Origin: Prevotella merdae
GTDB lineage: Bacteria > Bacteroidota > Bacteroidia > Bacteroidales > Bacteroidaceae
Length of the DNA stretch: 64,000 bases
Assembly: GCF_900290275.1 (NCBI RefSeq)
Contig: NZ_LT985325.1
Coordinates: 72,765-136,764, forward strand
Reading direction: 5' to 3'
Part shown: positions 1 to 9,619 of the stretch, piece after piece
How positions within the stretch are numbered: the first letter of the stretch is position 1
Layout: each line of letters begins with the position of its first letter
Translations under genes and position numbers: made by a program
The notes under the pieces: model-generated
Told to the model about the DNA's origin: nothing
The model's input: the letters and a program-made list of their open reading frames with translations, nothing else
Database searches by the model: none

Positions 1-1951
1 CTATCACCTGAAGCCGGTCGCCTGGGAATATAATGGCGTCGCCACCAGGAATATTGATGCGTTGGTGTCCTCTCAATATGCTGCTTACGTGCACGCCAAA
101 GCGGTTGCTCAGCCTCAGTTCGGCAAGTCCATGTCCAGCCCATGTCGAGTTTTCGGGCACATCGATGTCGGATATGTGTATGTCTCGGTCCAGCAGATGT
201 CCCTCGTACAGAGGTTTCTTCAGTCCCAATACCTGCTGTTCGATGTCTCTCGACCTCAGGTTCTGTACAAACAGACGCTCCATCAGTATGCTCTGTTTCT
301 TCAGTCGTCGCGACAGAATCATTATAAATACCACAGCCACGGCAACCGTCAGCATCAGGGCATTGGTAAATCGTGTAAGGTAGTTGCATATATAGAACAC
401 GAATGCCGACGCTATAATCAGTCGCACAAATATGGTTACAAGCAGCGGCAGGCGGTTCATGCGGCTCTCGCCCCATAGTGCCTTAAACTCCTCCGAGTGG
501 TTCTTCTTCATCACCATGGCTCTTAGGAATGGGGCTATGAACAATATTGTAAGCACCCCGCATATGCCGTTGGCCCACCAATGCATGTGCGGCATCATTC
601 GGCGTACGAAAGGCAGCACAAACGAGAACATAACCGCGATGGTGGCTATGGACAATATGGAATATACGGTCGTAATGCGCGCCATCTGGGCTATAAGGCT
701 ATGCCAGTTGCCCTTAGGGGCAGAAGAGGGGTGGGATAGGGTGATGTTGTTCAGAGCGCGTATCCATGTCTTTGGCAGGCGGCGCTCAAGCACGCCATAG
801 CACGGCACAGAGGCACGTATCATATAAGGTGTGAGGAAGGTTGTGGTTACAGATACTGCCACGACCACAGGGTAGAGAAATTCGCCCGTAACCTTAAGCG
901 ACAGACCCAATGAGGCGATGATGAAAGAGAACTCGCCTATCTGCGCCATGGAGAATCCGCAACGCATGGCCGACTTAAGCGACTGTCCGCCTATAAGGAA
1001 TCCGAAGGTGCCGAATACAGCCTGGCCTACAAGTATCGTTAGTACCAGCACGCCTATAGGCACGGCATATTCGATGATGATGTTAAGGTTGACAAGCATG
1101 CCCACCGACACGAAGAAGATAGCGCCAAAGAGATCTTTTACGGGTGCCACAAGCTTCTCTATCTTGCCTGCCTCTATGGTCTCGGCAAGTATGCTGCCCA
1201 TAACAAAGGCGCCAAAAGCCGAGCTGAATCCTACCTTGGTGGATATTACGGCCATAAGGCAGCATAGGCCCAACGACACTACAAGCAACGTCTCGTTGTT
1301 GATAAACTTGCGTGTGGCTCGCAAGAAAAGGGGCACGGCAAATATGCCCACCACAAACCACAACACAAGGAAGAAGCCTATCTTCATAACCGAGCCTATC
1401 ATCTCGCCTCCATCAGGATTGGCTCCGCTTGCCAATGCCGACAGCATAACCATCATCACAATGGCAAGCACGTCCTCAAGTATCAGCACGCTCATAACGG
1501 GTCCGGCAAATTTCTGCTGCCTAAGTCCCATATCGCTGAATGCCTTGTATATAATGGTGGTGGAACTCATGGCAAGCATACCGCCAAGGAATATGCAGTC
1601 CATGCGTTTCCAGTCGAAGGCATGGCCTACAACTATGCCCAGCGTCATCATGGCAAAGATGATGGTAAGGGTGGTTATAACTGGCGATATGCCCATCTTT
1701 ACAATCTTCTTGAAGGAGAAGTCCAGGCCCAAGGAGAAGAGCAAGAACATCACGCCAATGTCGGCCCAGGTCTTGATGTCGGTATTGTCGATTACAGACA
1801 TGGTGTATGGCATGTGCGGACTTACGATGAAGCCAGCCATGATGTAGCCAAGGACAAGAGGCTGCTTGAGCTTCTTGAATAGTATCGTAACCGCACCTGC
1901 CACTATAAGTATAAGGGCGAGGTCGTTGATAAGGGTTGGAACTTCTGACAT
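1..1951 (-). CDS. Cation:proton antiporter, KefB/CPA2 type with TrkA-C domain (3' end cut by window)
   Basis: Reading the minus strand from the ATG at 1951 gives at least 650 residues with no stop before the window edge, so the C-terminus is missing. The first ~400 residues hold about 12 hydrophobic segments typical of the Na+/H+ exchanger fold (start MSEVPTLINDLALILIVAG, then GYIMAGFIVSP and GVMFLLFSLGLDF). More hydrophobic segments follow, then a soluble region with FPGDRL near the edge that fits the RCK_C (TrkA-C) ligand-binding domain. The family exchanges K+ or Na+ for H+ across the inner membrane; the ion cannot be read from sequence. A TACCTTTG -7 box lies 34 bases upstream of the start. 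The long plus-strand frame at 918-1847 is its antisense shadow. Family fairly certain; exact ion unknown. Confidence 0.9.
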   Translation of the reverse strand, partial: MSEVPTLINDLALILIVAGAVTILFKKLKQPLVLGYIMAGFIVSPHMPYTMSVIDNTDIKTWADIGVMFLLFSLGLDFSFKKIVKMGISPVITTLTIIFAMMTLGIVVGHAFDWKRMDCIFLGGMLAMSSTTIIYKAFSDMGLRQQKFAGPVMSVLILEDVLAIVMMVMLSALASGANPDGGEMIGSVMKIGFFLVLWFVVGIFAVPLFLRATRKFINNETLLVVSLGLCCLMAVISTKVGFSSAFGAFVMGSILAETIEAGKIEKLVAPVKDLFGAIFFVSVGMLVNLNIIIEYAVPIGVLVLTILVGQAVFGTFGFLIGGQSLKSAMRCGFSMAQIGEFSFIIASLGLSLKVTGEFLYPVVVAVSVTTTFLTPYMIRASVPCYGVLERRLPKTWIRALNNITLSHPSSAPKGNWHSLIAQMARITTVYSILSIATIAVMFSFVLPFVRRMMPHMHWWANGICGVLTILFIAPFLRAMVMKKNHSEEFKALWGESRMNRLPLLVTIFVRLIIASAFVFYICNYLTRFTNALMLTVAVAVVFIMILSRRLKKQSILMERLFVQNLRSRDIEQQVLGLKKPLYEGHLLDRDIHISDIDVPENSTWAGHGLAELRLSNRFGVHVSSILRGHQRINIPGGDAIIFPGDRLQVI

Positions 1952-1984
1952 ATTATATATTTCGTTTTGTTTCTTATTGGTATA

Positions 1985-1992
1985 CAAAGGTA
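1985..1992 (-). promoter_or_regulatory. -7 box (TACCTTTG) for the antiporter gene
   Basis: TACCTTTG on the minus strand matches the Bacteroidota TAnnTTTG consensus. A TTG lies 17 bases upstream, and the start codon is 33 bases downstream. Confidence 0.6.
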
Positions 1993-2053
1993 ACGAATTG
2001 TTTTTAAAACAAGTGCAACATTGGCGGGGTTTTGTTGTCTTGTCTAAAAAAAT

Positions 2054-2078
2054 GGTTCATCCGACATTTGGAGTGATA
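2054..2078. repeat. Inverted partial copy of a dispersed ~42-bp repeat
   Basis: These 25 bases are the reverse complement of 2910-2934 with about two differences. They contain GGTTCATCCGAC followed by ATTTGGAGTGAT. Further copies lie at 2893-2934 and 42480-42522. Confidence 0.6.
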
Positions 2079-2360
2079 GAAGTGTAAATTGCAGTTTATA
2101 GGTGCGATACGTTCTTATGGTCCTATACATTTAAAAATAACCGTAATATGCTTGTTTTCTTCCAAAATTGCTCGAGAAAACCTATATTATGCGCCACAAA
2201 CATTAAACATTGGTTAGTTGAAAGCTTTGGTACGATTGGCTCTCAAACATTTTTTTTACACTTTCTACAGCAAATAGGCACTAATTTTATACTTTTAGCA
2301 AGGTTTTTCAACATCCGTGTTGGTTTTTTGTACTGATATTATCATTATATTCAATATGGT

Positions 2361-2389
2361 CTTTAGAATGTAACCTGCTGAAAATAAGC
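2361..2389. repeat. Left arm of a 29-bp imperfect inverted repeat
   Basis: These 29 bases (starting CTTTAGAATG, ending GAAAATAAG plus one base) pair with 2933-2961 as an inverted repeat with about three mismatches. The arms enclose about 540 bases of gene-free sequence and the right arm abuts the transposase remnant, so they may be decayed ends of a mobile element. Confidence 0.55.
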
Positions 2390-2418
2390 CTTTTATAGGG
2401 AAGTAGGTTGTGAAAATT

Positions 2419-2574
2419 CTTCCAATTCCAGTTCTTCCAATTAATTTTCAACGTATTGTCACATTCTCTTATATATATATAACTAATTAATAATTAATTA
2501 ATTATATAATCTTTAGAAAGCGGGTTGACATGAACATACACTTATTGGAATTGGAAGAACTGGAATATTGGAAG
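2419..2574. repeat. Inverted repeat, ~24-bp arms at 2419-2442 and 2549-2574
   Basis: The arms read CTTCCAATTCCAGTTCTTCC and, inverted, GGAAGAACTGGAAT...TTGGAAG. They match except for a two-base insertion in the right arm. The ~106-base centre is almost pure AT. No coding sense was found. Confidence 0.5.
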
Positions 2575-2892
2575 ATTTTGGGAGGCATCAGGAAAATGGA
2601 GTGATAATAATAGTTTATTATATTGTAACAAGTTTATATAGTAGCGGAGGTCTCCGGCCTCCGCAGCAATCAATAATACAAACCCGAGGTTAAGCATGAT
2701 TCGCCGCCTTTGGTGGCGCAAGCAATCATTTCTGTGGATTCTTGCATCGCGAAGCGTAGGCCATTCTGTGGATTCGAAAAGCTTAAGCCCGTAGGCTTCT
2801 GTGTGGTCTGTGCATTCTGTGGGAACTACAGACAAAAGAACTACAAGTAAAATTATACGTTCATTATACGAACATCAAGACGCCAACCTCCA

Positions 2893-2934
2893 CGATAAAC
2901 TCCAGCTTGTATCACTCCAAATATCGAATGAACC
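2893..2934. repeat. Dispersed ~42-bp repeat, copy 2
   Basis: CGATAAACTCCAGCTTGTAT followed by CACTCCAAATATCGAATGAACC-type sequence. It is repeated with few changes at 42480-42522 (between clpB and lysS) and, inverted and partial, at 2054-2078. It lies 35 bases before the transposase remnant and may be part of that element's terminus. Confidence 0.6.
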
Positions 2935-2968
2935 TTATTTTCAGTAGGTTTCATTCTAAAGGCTATAT

Positions 2969-3230
2969 GTGATAGAATGTATAGACGAGTTTTGCAAACA
3001 TTTTGATGCAGAAAATGCAGGAAATCTACTTGAAGACAACAGCGGAGTCAAGCGTAGACGTCGCCAAGCGTCGTTGTCCGACAGTGAAATCATGACCATT
3101 TTGTTGTATTTTGGTACATTCCGTATTTTCAAGCACTACTACCTATTCTTCATCAAGGGTACGATGAAGTCATATTTCCCGAAAGCTGTGTCGTATAATC
3201 GCTTCGTGGACATTGGAAAGCCGCGTGTTC
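2969..3230 (+). pseudogene. IS982-type transposase remnant (N-terminal fragment)
   Basis: The frame encodes about 87 residues resembling the start of IS982-family transposases: IDEFCKHFDAE, then LSDSEIMTILLYFG, FKHYYLFFIKGTMKSYFPK and SYNRFVD. Full-length members have about 290-300 residues and a DDE catalytic core; here the similarity fades after the SYNRFV region and no catalytic residue is present. There is no clean start: reading begins at a GTG just inside an inverted repeat. The fragment ends about 10 bases from the stop codon of the convergent gene at 3241, so both ends look truncated. Family assignment is from remembered motifs. Confidence 0.65.
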
Positions 3231-3240
3231 TTTCAGCTAA

Positions 3241-3984
3241 TTATTTCCTAAGTATTTTTGTCAAAGTCAAGTTCTTAGACTTATATATACTTTTTGCTTC
3301 TTTTGGAGTTACATAATAAACATTGAGTATGCTTAGTTTTTCCTTCAAAACATTGCAGCCATAGGATTTCTTCCCAACATAGGCATTTATCATCCATGTT
3401 GTATTTACTTGCTTTAAGTCATTTAGGTACAACTTTGAAGCACGGGAAGCAAAATGCAATTTTTCTGTAATTCCAGTAAAGTTTAACTTAAAACTGAGGA
3501 CATGATAATCACCCATTTTCTCATTAAACTCATTGATTGTATAAATCGTAGAGTCATCAACGATTGATTTTTTACAAGGATAGCATCCTTTTTTATTAGA
3601 ATTACGAGATACGAAAGTAAGTGTTAAAGGAGTCCCTATCAAATTGGCAACATTCTTTTTATGCTCCTGTATAAAAGAATCATTCTGCCATTTTTCCTCA
3701 TCCAACACTTTTCGTTTTACGTCTCTCTTGCCGTTGGAATCTGAAATTGTATAAACAACAAGAGCGGTACGTTTGTAAGCTTCTGTGCCTTCTATCAACT
3801 GCGTAGTTTCTTCCAAAGCAGTAACAATGGAAATCTTTTCAGAATTAGCATCATACTGCTTGTTTCCAAGCACATCGAACAAACAAACTCTGTTTGAGTC
3901 TGCTTTATTATTGATTACTTGCGCCTTTGAATTGCCAAAGGCAAAAAGAAGCAAAGCCAAAACTAAAAATTTAATCTTTTCCAT
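3241..3984 (-). CDS. Secreted or periplasmic protein of unknown function (247 aa)
   Basis: I do not recognise this gene. The start at 3984 is chosen because the protein then begins MEKIKFLVLALLLFAFGNSKAQ, a typical Sec signal peptide; an ATG 24 bases upstream would add eight residues before it. The mature part is mixed, lysine-rich and has a CYPCKK motif and a single later cysteine. A good -7 box (TAATTTTG, 4034-4041) lies about 50 bases upstream. The gene is convergent with a transposase remnant and downstream in the opposite sense of repeat arrays, so it may be a lineage-specific insertion. Low similarity to its neighbours in codon use (more AT-rich) supports that, by eye only. Confidence 0.7.
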   Translation of the reverse strand: MEKIKFLVLALLLFAFGNSKAQVINNKADSNRVCLFDVLGNKQYDANSEKISIVTALEETTQLIEGTEAYKRTALVVYTISDSNGKRDVKRKVLDEEKWQNDSFIQEHKKNVANLIGTPLTLTFVSRNSNKKGCYPCKKSIVDDSTIYTINEFNEKMGDYHVLSFKLNFTGITEKLHFASRASKLYLNDLKQVNTTWMINAYVGKKSYGCNVLKEKLSILNVYYVTPKEAKSIYKSKNLTLTKILRK

Positions 3985-4033
3985 CTTTCCAAAGTTTAGA
4001 ACTTGCATAATTAGTTTGTTAAACTTTCGACTG

Positions 4034-4041
4034 CAAAATTA
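4034..4041 (-). promoter_or_regulatory. -7 box (TAATTTTG) for the 247-aa secreted protein
   Basis: TAATTTTG on the minus strand fits TAnnTTTG, about 50 bases before the chosen start. Confidence 0.55.
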
Positions 4042-4170
4042 ATGAGAATTTGTTTAAGCAACAAGAAAATAAGGTCTAAATTATTAGTCAAAACAAATAT
4101 GGAAGTGTTGTTTCGGAAGAAATTTTTTTTCGAGCACATAGTTGCAACAAGAGATTGTTTATATCGGCTT

Positions 4171-4258
4171 ACGCGATTAGCCGAAATGCCTCACGCGACT
4201 AATGGAAATGCTTCACGCGACTAATGGAAATGCCCCATGCGAATAATCGTAGTTCCAT
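4171..4258. repeat. 22-bp tandem repeat array A (three units plus a degenerate fourth)
   Basis: Units start at 4171, 4193, 4215 and 4237, exactly 22 bases apart. The core is ACGCGACTAATGGAAATG plus four variable bases; unit 1 and unit 4 are diverged. It sits immediately beyond the terminator of the pepT operon. There are no spacers, so it is not a CRISPR array. Confidence 0.8.
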
Positions 4259-4308
4259 AAACAATCAAGGGAGGTATGGTCATAAGCCGTACCTCCCTTG
4301 ATTGTTTA
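4258..4308. terminator. Strong hairpin ending the lysE-prfC-pepT operon
   Basis: A perfect 19-bp stem (4258-4276 with 4290-4308, arm TAAACAATCAAGGGAGGTA) and a 13-base loop. It begins 12 bases after the pepT stop codon on the minus strand. A/T-rich stem ends make it able to act in both directions. Confidence 0.85.
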
Positions 4309-4320
4309 TTATGTGTGATA

Positions 4321-5544
4321 TTAGTCGTTGAAATGAGCAGTCAGCTCGCATATCTTTATTACAACCTGCATAGCCTTCTCCATAACCTGTATGCTCACAA
4401 ACTCGTGAGGGCCATGGAAGTTGCATCCGCCAGCGAATATATTAGGACAAGGCAGACCCTTGAACGACAGCTGTGCGCCGTCTGTACCGCCACGTATAGG
4501 CTGCACCTTAGGAGCAACGCCGTTGTCCTGCATGGCCTTAAGCACGATGTCTATCACGTGCATGTTGGGGTCAATCTTCTCCTTCATGTTGTAGTACTGG
4601 TCCTTCAGCTCTACAGCTACGGTTCCTTCGCCCCACTTCTCGTTCATCTTCTTTACGCAATCCTCGATAAAGTCCTTGCGGTCCTCAAAGCGCTCGCGGT
4701 CGTGGTCGCGTATGATGTACGACAATGTTGCCTTCTCGCAGCACGAGTTTATGCCCAGCAGATGATAGAAGCCCTGATAACCCTCGGTTTCCTCAGGAGT
4801 TTCGGCAGCCGGAATCATCTCGGCAAACTCCACAGCCAAGCGTGACGCGTTAACCATCTTGCCCTTGGCATAACCAGTATGCACGCTTACGCCCTTGATG
4901 TGAACCTTTGCACCGGCTGCGTTGAAGTTCTCGTACTCAAGTTCGCCCAAGTCGCCGCCATCGATAGTATAAGCCCATTGGCAACCAAACTTCTCCACAT
5001 CGAAGTGGTGAGCGCCCATACCAATCTCCTCGTCTGGATTAAAAGCCACGCGAATATCGCCATGCTTAATCTCGTCATGGTCGCGCAGCCAGCACATAGC
5101 CTGAACAATCTCGGCTATGCCAGCCTTGTCGTCGGCTCCGAGCAAAGTGGTTCCATCGGTAACGATAATGTCCTCGCCGATGTGAGCCTTAAGTTCTGGG
5201 AATTTGGTAGGACTTGACACAATGCCCTCAGACAGCACAATGTCGCCTCCGTCATAGTTTTTCACGATGCGCGGATGTATGTTTGCTCCGCTGCAATCGG
5301 GAGATGTATCATAGTGCGAGATAAATCCTATAGTAGGAATCTCCTTCTTGGTGTTTGCCTTCAATGTGGCATAGATGTAGCCCTGCTCATCCATTTCGAC
5401 GTTGCTCAGTCCCTCACGCTCCAGTTCCTCTTTAAGGTACTTGGCGAAGACAAGCTGTTTCGAGGTGCTCGGTACTGTCTCCGAATCTTCGCTCGACTGT
5501 GTGTCGAACTTGGTGTAGTTTAAGAATCTTTCGGTAATATCCAT
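4321..5544 (-). CDS. pepT: Peptidase T (tripeptide aminopeptidase)
   Basis: 407 residues, the usual length for PepT, a cytoplasmic di-zinc M20-family enzyme that removes the N-terminal residue from tripeptides. Visible motifs are [10 protein letters not shown] with metal ligand H77 and catalytic D79, the GADDKAG segment carrying the bridging aspartate, PDEEIGMGA with the catalytic and metal glutamates, and a C-terminal [10 protein letters not shown] and NFHGPHEF with the last histidine ligand. The gene is the last of a minus-strand run, 45 bases after prfC, and is closed by a 19-bp hairpin. Its role is probably recycling of peptides taken up or released by protein turnover, in keeping with a proteolytic anaerobe. 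Confidence 0.95.
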   Translation of the reverse strand: MDITERFLNYTKFDTQSSEDSETVPSTSKQLVFAKYLKEELEREGLSNVEMDEQGYIYATLKANTKKEIPTIGFISHYDTSPDCSGANIHPRIVKNYDGGDIVLSEGIVSSPTKFPELKAHIGEDIIVTDGTTLLGADDKAGIAEIVQAMCWLRDHDEIKHGDIRVAFNPDEEIGMGAHHFDVEKFGCQWAYTIDGGDLGELEYENFNAAGAKVHIKGVSVHTGYAKGKMVNASRLAVEFAEMIPAAETPEETEGYQGFYHLLGINSCCEKATLSYIIRDHDRERFEDRKDFIEDCVKKMNEKWGEGTVAVELKDQYYNMKEKIDPNMHVIDIVLKAMQDNGVAPKVQPIRGGTDGAQLSFKGLPCPNIFAGGCNFHGPHEFVSIQVMEKAMQVVIKICELTAHFND

Positions 5545-5589
5545 TTTTCTAAGACTTTATGTTAATGATGGTGATAACACCTTCTTTGC

Positions 5590-7158
5590 TTAAAACTCGC
5601 TTGTAAAGTGGAACTTGATGTTCTTGAAGTCTTGCTGCGCCATAGACAGCACGTAGCCAGAGTCGGCAAGGAACACGTCGCGTCCGTCGCGATCCTTTGC
5701 CATATACTGATACTTGCGCTTCTTGAACTGGTCGAGTTCCTCGGCGTCGTCGCTCTCTATCCAGCATGCCTTGTGCAGATGAACGGGTTCCCAGCGGCAT
5801 TTGGCGTTGTACTCGTTCTCCAGACGATACTGTATAACCTCAAACTGCAATTGTCCTACGGTACCGATAATCTTGCGGCCGTTGAACTGGTTGACAAACA
5901 GCTGAGCCACACCCTCGTCCATAAGCTGGTTGATACCCTTCTCAAGCTGCTTCGACTTCATTGGGTCGTCGTTCTCGATATATTTGAACATCTCTGGCGA
6001 GAACGAAGGCAGTCCGCGGAAGTGTAGCTTCTCGCCCTCGGTAAGCGTGTCGCCTATCTTGAAGATGCCATTGTCTGGCAGACCCACTATATCGCCAGGC
6101 CATGCCTCATCGATAGTGCTCTTGCGTTGTGCCATAAACTGTGTTGGCGACGAGAAACGCAGAGTCTTGCCCTGGCGCACGTGCAGATAAGGCTTGTTGC
6201 GTTCGAACTTGCCGCTGCACACCTTGCAGAAGGCGATGCACGAACGGTGGTTAGGGTCGATGTTGGCTGTAATCTTGAATATGAAGCCAGTAAACTTCTG
6301 CTCCTCAGGCTCTACCACTCTCTCCTCGGCCTTTGTTGGCTTAGGCGACGGGGCAATTTTTACAAAGCAGTTGAGTAGCTCCTGAACACCAAAGTTGTTC
6401 AATGCCGAGCCAAAGAATACTGGCGCAACCTCGGCCGAGCGGTAAGTCTCGACATCAAACTCAGGATAAACGCCGTCGATAAGCTCTATATCGTCACGCA
6501 GCTGCTTGGCATCGTCTTCGCCAATATGTGCATCCAGTTCGGCCGAGTTGATGTCTACCTCTACCTTCTCTGTAACACGTTGCTTGTCGGGCTTGAAGAG
6601 GTCGAGTTTGTTCTCGTATATATTGTATACGCCCTTAAACTTTACGCCTATGTTGATAGGCCACGACAGCGGACGCACGCTAATCTTTAGCTCTTCCTCA
6701 AGTTCGTCGAGCAAGTCAAATGGGTCGCGACCCTCGCGGTCCATCTTGTTTACAAAGATTATAACCGGAGTATTGCGCATACGGCACACCTCCATCAGCT
6801 TGCGTGTCTGTGTCTCTACACCCTTAGCTCCGTCTACCACGATAATAGCCGAGTCGACAGCAGTAAGAGTGCGGTATGTATCCTCGCAGAAGTCCTGGTG
6901 ACCCGGTGTATCAAGAATATTGATTTTGTATCCCTCGTAGTCGAACTCCATAACAGATGTAGACACCGAGATACCGCGCTGCTTCTCTATCTCCATCCAG
7001 TCGGATGTTGCAGTCTTGCGTATCTTGTTGTTTTTAACTGCACCTGCCACCTGAATCTGTCCACCAAAGAGAAGGAATTTCTCGGTTAGTGTTGTCTTAC
7101 CGGCGTCAGGATGTGATATAATGGCGAATGTTCGCCTGCGTTCTATTTCTTGATTCAT
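5590..7158 (-). CDS. prfC: Peptide chain release factor 3 (RF3)
   Basis: 522 residues. A translational GTPase that ejects RF1/RF2 from the ribosome after termination. The G motifs are clear: HPDAGKTT (residues 16-23), the switch segment [19 protein letters not shown], and [10 protein letters not shown]. The C-terminal part has the RF3-specific region ([20 protein letters not shown]) rather than the EF-G domains IV and V, which separates it from elongation factor G. It starts 10 bases after the DUF4924-like gene and precedes pepT by 45 bases, so the three are probably co-transcribed. Confidence 0.96.
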   Translation of the reverse strand: MNQEIERRRTFAIISHPDAGKTTLTEKFLLFGGQIQVAGAVKNNKIRKTATSDWMEIEKQRGISVSTSVMEFDYEGYKINILDTPGHQDFCEDTYRTLTAVDSAIIVVDGAKGVETQTRKLMEVCRMRNTPVIIFVNKMDREGRDPFDLLDELEEELKISVRPLSWPINIGVKFKGVYNIYENKLDLFKPDKQRVTEKVEVDINSAELDAHIGEDDAKQLRDDIELIDGVYPEFDVETYRSAEVAPVFFGSALNNFGVQELLNCFVKIAPSPKPTKAEERVVEPEEQKFTGFIFKITANIDPNHRSCIAFCKVCSGKFERNKPYLHVRQGKTLRFSSPTQFMAQRKSTIDEAWPGDIVGLPDNGIFKIGDTLTEGEKLHFRGLPSFSPEMFKYIENDDPMKSKQLEKGINQLMDEGVAQLFVNQFNGRKIIGTVGQLQFEVIQYRLENEYNAKCRWEPVHLHKACWIESDDAEELDQFKKRKYQYMAKDRDGRDVFLADSGYVLSMAQQDFKNIKFHFTSEF

Positions 7159-7168
7159 AATAAATTCT

Positions 7169-7729
7169 TTACATTTCTTCGTCGTCGTCGAACTTCAGAC
7201 CTTCAGTCTTGTCTTTGATGTAATAGTCGCTCAGCATGCCCAATAAGGTTGAAATCTCCTTTATTGCATGCTGTGTGTCGGGGCTTATGGTCTTGTTCTG
7301 TAGGCGCAGCATCATAGTGCCGTATAGCGCATTCAGACAGGTTTCTATCTCGTTGCAGTCTTTGTCGCCACGGTTGCGCAGCTCCACTATAAATGGCAGC
7401 ACACGGTAGTATTCCGAGTTGTAGAATGGGAAACGTGAGCTTTGCAGCAGTTGGTTGTGCAGTTCGTTCATGTCCTGCACCACAATCTGGTTGATTGTAA
7501 GATGTCCCTTCTCGCGTTTACCTTCCGAGTTCATCATCGTGATAAGGTCGCCGTACCAGTCTACCATTTCCTCTCGCTGCTCGTCGGTATAGTTGGCAAA
7601 TCGCGAGATATATTCGTTTTTTATGCGCGACAGCTGACATCCGTAAGCGCGTATGATGTCTTCCACCTGCCACATATAGAGCACAAATTCGGCTGTGCTC
7701 TTCTTTCTTAATTCCTGAGCTATGAACAT
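7169..7729 (-). CDS. DUF4924-like protein, conserved in Bacteroidales
   Basis: 186 residues, mostly helical, with no signal peptide or membrane segment. The opening [20 protein letters not shown] and the WQVEDIIRA segment resemble a Bacteroidota family I recall as DUF4924; the function is unknown. The tail is acidic (FDDDEEM). It sits 10 bases upstream of prfC and 30 bases downstream of the LysE-type exporter gene, which suggests co-expression with translation termination, but no direct role can be read. Confidence 0.7.
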   Translation of the reverse strand: MFIAQELRKKSTAEFVLYMWQVEDIIRAYGCQLSRIKNEYISRFANYTDEQREEMVDWYGDLITMMNSEGKREKGHLTINQIVVQDMNELHNQLLQSSRFPFYNSEYYRVLPFIVELRNRGDKDCNEIETCLNALYGTMMLRLQNKTISPDTQHAIKEISTLLGMLSDYYIKDKTEGLKFDDDEEM

Positions 7730-7759
7730 AAATATAAGGTTTGCTTAGAGCTAAAATTG

Positions 7760-8431
7760 TTAGTATGGAAGTTTATAGAGGTTGAACACCGTGCCGAGCA
7801 ACATTATAACCGAGAAGATTACGACGATGCATCCCACTACGCGGTTGATGAGCAAAATGCCGTTGTTGTCAAACTTGCCCCTAACCTTGTCTATGAGCCA
7901 TGTAAGTCCAAACCACCACAGCATAGCTCCGAGTATAATGCTTGCGTAGCCAACAGTCATCTCAAACGGACGATCGTTAACGACGAAGGCAAACTGGGCA
8001 AAGAGAAAGATGAAGAGGAAGATGATAAGCGGGTTGGACAACGTAACGAGAAAAGCCGTGATGCCGTTGTGTGCCAATGTCCCCTTCTGATTCTTATTGC
8101 TTTTGTGCATGTTTTTTGTGGGGTTGGAGCGGTAACAATAGATACCGAACAACAGCAACACAACGCTACCACTTATCTGTAGAATGAAGCGGTTGTGCTC
8201 GTTGCCCACGAAGTTCATGACAAAACTCATTCCGAATCCGGTAAAGAGTGCGTAGATGATATCGCTCACGCAGGCTCCGATACCTGTAATAAAGCCATAC
8301 CATCGGCCTTTGTTAAGCGTGCGCTGTATACATAGCACGCCCACCGGGCCCATTGGTGCCGATGCCATAAGTCCGATAAGTATTCCTTTGAATACGAAGT
8401 CTAAAATGTCTAATTGTATAGGAAACTGCAT
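7760..8431 (-). CDS. LysE/RhtB-family exporter
   Basis: 223 residues from the chosen start (MQFPIQLDILDF), with about six membrane segments. The N-terminal GILIGLMASAPMGPVGVLCIQRTL matches the LysE signature in which a proline- and glycine-rich first helix is followed by a conserved arginine. The family exports amino acids or related metabolites across the inner membrane; the substrate cannot be inferred. An ATG 39 bases upstream would add a polar extension before the first helix and is less likely. It is first in the minus-strand run leading to prfC and pepT, so it could export amino acids released by PepT; that link is inference from position. Confidence 0.85.
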   Translation of the reverse strand: MQFPIQLDILDFVFKGILIGLMASAPMGPVGVLCIQRTLNKGRWYGFITGIGACVSDIIYALFTGFGMSFVMNFVGNEHNRFILQISGSVVLLLFGIYCYRSNPTKNMHKSNKNQKGTLAHNGITAFLVTLSNPLIIFLFIFLFAQFAFVVNDRPFEMTVGYASIILGAMLWWFGLTWLIDKVRGKFDNNGILLINRVVGCIVVIFSVIMLLGTVFNLYKLPY

Positions 8432-8487
8432 AACGGCTGCAAAATTGCGAAATTTCGATGAATTGGGCAAATTTTAGCGTTAAAACC

Positions 8488-8518
8488 TTTGTAGTATTAC
8501 AACTTTTTAATACCTTTG
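8488..8518 (+). promoter_or_regulatory. Consensus Bacteroidota promoter for the ROK kinase gene
   Basis: TTTG at 8488-8491 and TACCTTTG at 8511-8518 with a 19-base gap, an excellent match to the TTTG/TAnnTTTG promoter. The predicted leader is about 110 bases long. Confidence 0.75.
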
Positions 8519-8635
8519 CTCAATGTAGAGCTACATGTATATATAAGGGTGCGATAAAAACTACATCAAATCCTTTCGCATCGCATGGAGTTTGTTTTAT
8601 CTCAACTATTAATTACAAAATCAAAACGAATAATC

Positions 8636-9619
8636 ATGACAGAAGATTCTTTGAAACCCTATGTAATCGGTTTGGACCTCGGAGGCACTAACTCTGTTTT
8701 CGGCATTGTTGACAGCCGTGGCGACATCAAGGCCACAACATCTATCAAGACTCAAGGCTATGGCGAAAACGCCGAGGCTTATGTAGATGCCTGTGTTGAG
8801 GCTTTGCAGCTAATTATTGATCAGGTAGGCGGTATTGAGAAAATCAAGGCTATGGGTATAGGTGCTCCTAATGCCAACTATTATAACGGTACAGTGGAGT
8901 ATGCAGTCAATTTGGATTGGGCCCGCAGCTGTATTGTTCCATTGGCAAAGATGTTCTCCGACCGTCTCGGCATTCCAGTAGCTCTTACCAACGATGCTAA
9001 TGCTGCAGCCATAGGCGAGATGATATATGGCGTAGCTCGTGGTATGAAAAACTTCATCGTCATTACTCTTGGCACAGGCGTAGGTTCGGGTATTGTGGTT
9101 AACGGTCAGCTGGTTTACGGTTCCGATGGATTTGCAGGCGAGCTTGGTCATGTTATCGTTAGAAGAGAGAACGGACGTACTTGCGGTTGTGGCCGTAAGG
9201 GTTGTTTGGAGACATATTGCTCGGCTACGGGTGTGGCACGTTCTGCACGCGAGTTCCTTGCCAATAGCGACGAGCCTTCATTATTGCGCGACCTCGACCC
9301 TGAGAAGATTACTTCTTACGATGTGTCGATTGCCGCTTCAAAGGGCGACAAGCTTGCCAACGAGATATACGAGTTTACCGGCAAGATTCTTGGAGAGGCT
9401 TGTGCCGACTTCGCTACATTCTGCTCGCCAGAGGCTTTCATCTTCTTCGGCGGATTGGTAAAGGCAGGCGACCTAATAATGAATCCTATCAAGAAGGCTT
9501 ACAACGAGTCGGTTCTTGGCACATATAAGGGCAAGGCCAAGTTCCTCGTTTCAGGTCTTGACGGAGCTTCGGCTGCTGTGCTTGGTGCATCGGCTGTAGG
9601 TTGGGATATTCAGGAATAA
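8636..9619 (+). CDS. ROK-family glucokinase/sugar kinase
   Basis: 327 residues from the ATG at 8636. The phosphate-binding motif DLGGTN lies at residues 14-19 and a second ATP-site stretch reads TLGTGVGSG. NDANAAAIGE contains the catalytic aspartate, and CGCGRKGCLE is the zinc-binding signature of ROK kinases. Such proteins phosphorylate glucose or a related sugar in the cytoplasm. There is no helix-turn-helix, so it is a kinase rather than a ROK repressor. A longer frame from 8585 begins inside a probable leader and has no supporting features. It is monocistronic, between a consensus promoter and a strong terminator. The name glk would fit but the sugar is not proven. Confidence 0.9.
   Translation: MTEDSLKPYVIGLDLGGTNSVFGIVDSRGDIKATTSIKTQGYGENAEAYVDACVEALQLIIDQVGGIEKIKAMGIGAPNANYYNGTVEYAVNLDWARSCIVPLAKMFSDRLGIPVALTNDANAAAIGEMIYGVARGMKNFIVITLGTGVGSGIVVNGQLVYGSDGFAGELGHVIVRRENGRTCGCGRKGCLETYCSATGVARSAREFLANSDEPSLLRDLDPEKITSYDVSIAASKGDKLANEIYEFTGKILGEACADFATFCSPEAFIFFGGLVKAGDLIMNPIKKAYNESVLGTYKGKAKFLVSGLDGASAAVLGASAVGWDIQE

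Larger units (their letters stand above)
1952..2968. other. Gene-free, AT-rich, repeat-laden intergenic region
   Basis: About 1 kb with no convincing gene. It holds the antiporter promoter, several inverted repeats listed separately, an AT-only stretch around 2470-2512, a GC-rich hairpin at 2644-2664 (gcggagg/cctccgc arms) and a repetitive stretch at 2725-2825 with several copies of 'attctgtgg'. Frames of 62 and 97 codons here show no recognisable protein features. The mosaic of repeats next to a transposase remnant suggests a graveyard of mobile sequence. Confidence 0.6.

Noticed and set aside
918..1847. 309-codon plus-strand open frame
   Set aside because: It is exactly antisense to the clear KefB-type antiporter, whose minus-strand frame runs to the window edge. 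Its composition is that of a shadow frame.
2542..2835. 97-codon minus-strand frame in the repeat-rich region
   Set aside because: It runs through inverted repeats and a GC hairpin, and shows no protein features.
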